From positions 1,364,001 through 1,428,000 of the forward strand of contig CP012811.1 in NCBI GenBank assembly GCA_001936135.1: DNA of 64,000 bases. Reading direction: 5' to 3'. Of this stretch, positions 63,167 to 64,000 are shown piece after piece (within the stretch, counting starts at the first letter, position 1; each line of letters opens with the position of its first letter). Position numbers and translations under genes: made by a program. This DNA is from Saccharomycopsis fibuligera x Saccharomycopsis cf. fibuligera (Eukaryota > Ascomycota > Saccharomycetes > Ascoideales > Saccharomycopsidaceae). The notes under the pieces were generated by a model, which was given only the letters and a program-made list of their open reading frames with translations, made no database searches and was not told the DNA's origin.

Positions 63167-64000
63167 ATGTCCAACAAAGAGGCACTTGATATTTTTGTCA
63201 GAAAGCATGTCACCACTGAGATGGTTGACTATTTGGTTTCAGTAACTCAGTCAATAATCAAAGTGAAGAGTCCAGAAACCGGCGATACCCCAACAGATTA
63301 CCCAACCCCACCTGGATCTCCTTCGTCCTCCAAGCCAAAAAGAACGATTACTTTGAAATCGTTCATTATTAATCTTATCAGATACTCTAATGTCCAAGTA
63401 CCTACTCTCATGGCCACCCTTGTTTACTTGAATAGATTGAGGGAAATCCTACCATCCGACCAGATATATGGCATTGAAACTACTCATCACAGAATCTTCA
63501 TTGGCTGCTTAATCTTGACAGCCAAGTACGTCAATGACTCATCCCCATTAAACAAGCACTGGGCAAGGTACAGTAGCGGTTTGCTTACCATCAAAGAATT
63601 GAATGTCATTGAAGTTGAAGTGCTAAGCTACTTGGACTGGGATTTGTCTATAACCAATGATGACTTGTACGAGTGTTTATCTCTATTCTTGGCTCCAATC
63701 AAGAGCAAATTGAGAATAAAACAAGAAGAGGAATTGTTGAAGAAGCAAAAGCTAGAACAACAACAAAAAATAGCTGCCTTGTCAAAACCAACGTTCAAAT
63801 CACTCAAACACAGCGCGTCATTCACCTCTATCAAAAAGATGTTTTGTCCTCCATATGCATCATCTACTTCTACATTCAACAGTGACAATGTATCAGTATC
63901 ACCAACTTCCTCACTTACTCAATCTCTTTCTAACAATTCCTCGGTGTCTTCTTTCTCATCTCCTGTTAAAAATATCACTAACAACAGTACTGCACCTTCC
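63167..64000 (+). CDS. PCL1/PCL2-type G1 cyclin for Pho85, 3' end beyond the window
   Basis: ATG at 63167 opens a frame of 278 codons that runs off the right edge. The cyclin box (about 40-175) has LKSFIINLIRYSNVQVPTLM, YLNRLREILPSDQ, HHRIFIGCLILTAKYVNDSS, PLNKHWARYSSGLLTIKELN and EVEVLSYLDWDLSI. The NDSS-P-x-N-K-HWA-RY block and the LDWDL end are typical of the Pcl1/Pcl2/Pcl9 group, which activate the kinase Pho85 in G1 and at bud emergence. A short Pro/Ser insert (TPPGSPSSSKPKR) precedes the box. After it comes a basic, Gln-rich and Ser-rich tail that is still open at the edge. Paralogs in this group cannot be told apart by eye. Confidence 0.88.
   Translation, partial: MSNKEALDIFVRKHVTTEMVDYLVSVTQSIIKVKSPETGDTPTDYPTPPGSPSSSKPKRTITLKSFIINLIRYSNVQVPTLMATLVYLNRLREILPSDQIYGIETTHHRIFIGCLILTAKYVNDSSPLNKHWARYSSGLLTIKELNVIEVEVLSYLDWDLSITNDDLYECLSLFLAPIKSKLRIKQEEELLKKQKLEQQQKIAALSKPTFKSLKHSASFTSIKKMFCPPYASSTSTFNSDNVSVSPTSSLTQSLSNNSSVSSFSSPVKNITNNSTAPS

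Noticed and set aside
1-64000. Retrotransposon, LTR, centromere, telomere repeat or CRISPR array
   Set aside because: No reverse-transcriptase-like frame, no long direct terminal repeats, no telomere-type tandem repeats and no spaced repeat array were found on either strand.

Overview
This window is nuclear DNA of a budding yeast (Saccharomycotina), most probably from the CUG-Ser1 (Candida/Lodderomyces) clade. Genes are compact and mostly single-exon. The few introns lie near the 5' end of the gene and use GTATGT donors and TACTAAC branch points. Homopolymer A/T tracts and poly-Q/N/S/A coding runs are abundant. Two well conserved genes, RPN11 and CYS4, contain no in-frame CTG codon at all, as expected where CTG is read as serine. 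The very long low-complexity insertions would suit Lodderomyces or a close relative, but that is inference. All protein descriptions read CTG as Leu; in this clade it would be Ser.

Layout, left to right: the N-terminal part of a FAS1-repeat secretory protein (YLR001C-like, minus, cut by the window edge); a PABPN1/Pab2-type RNA-binding protein (+); SDO1 (+); a large protein with three APSES/KilA-N-like modules (-); ECO1 (+, divergent from it); a proteasome chaperone of the Irc25/PSMG3 type (-); an unrecognised 825-aa protein (-); PSA2 (+, with an intron); SLI15/INCENP (-); IQG1/IQGAP (-); BEM1 (-, with a 9-nt first exon); an Ark/Prk/Akl1 actin-patch kinase (+); a small serine-palmitoyltransferase activator-like gene (-, with an intron); an unrecognised 355-aa protein (+); a SOL-family 6-phosphogluconolactonase-like protein (+); CYS4 (+); a WHI5/NRM1 G1/S repressor (+); ADO1 (-); RPN11 (+); STP22/VPS23 (-, with an intron); NOP56 (-); and the start of a PCL1/2-type G1 cyclin (+, cut by the right edge).

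There is no operon logic here, but several genes share themes. Cell cycle and polarity: ECO1, SLI15, IQG1, BEM1, WHI5/NRM1 and the PCL cyclin. Proteasome: IRC25-like and RPN11. Ribosome biogenesis: SDO1 and NOP56. Sulfur/methyl cycle: CYS4 and ADO1. The two G1 regulators, WHI5/NRM1 and the PCL cyclin, have the longest upstream regions (about 2.4 and 2.8 kb). I see no tRNA, rRNA, transposon, LTR or CRISPR array.

The main results of manual reading are: four gene models that need introns (PSA2, BEM1, STP22 and the small SPT-subunit-like gene); three tandem APSES-like modules in one protein; a four-fold 33-bp coding repeat in WHI5/NRM1 that multiplies an SP site and carries a CTG codon at the same place in every copy; and a perfect 22-bp palindrome between two plus-strand genes.
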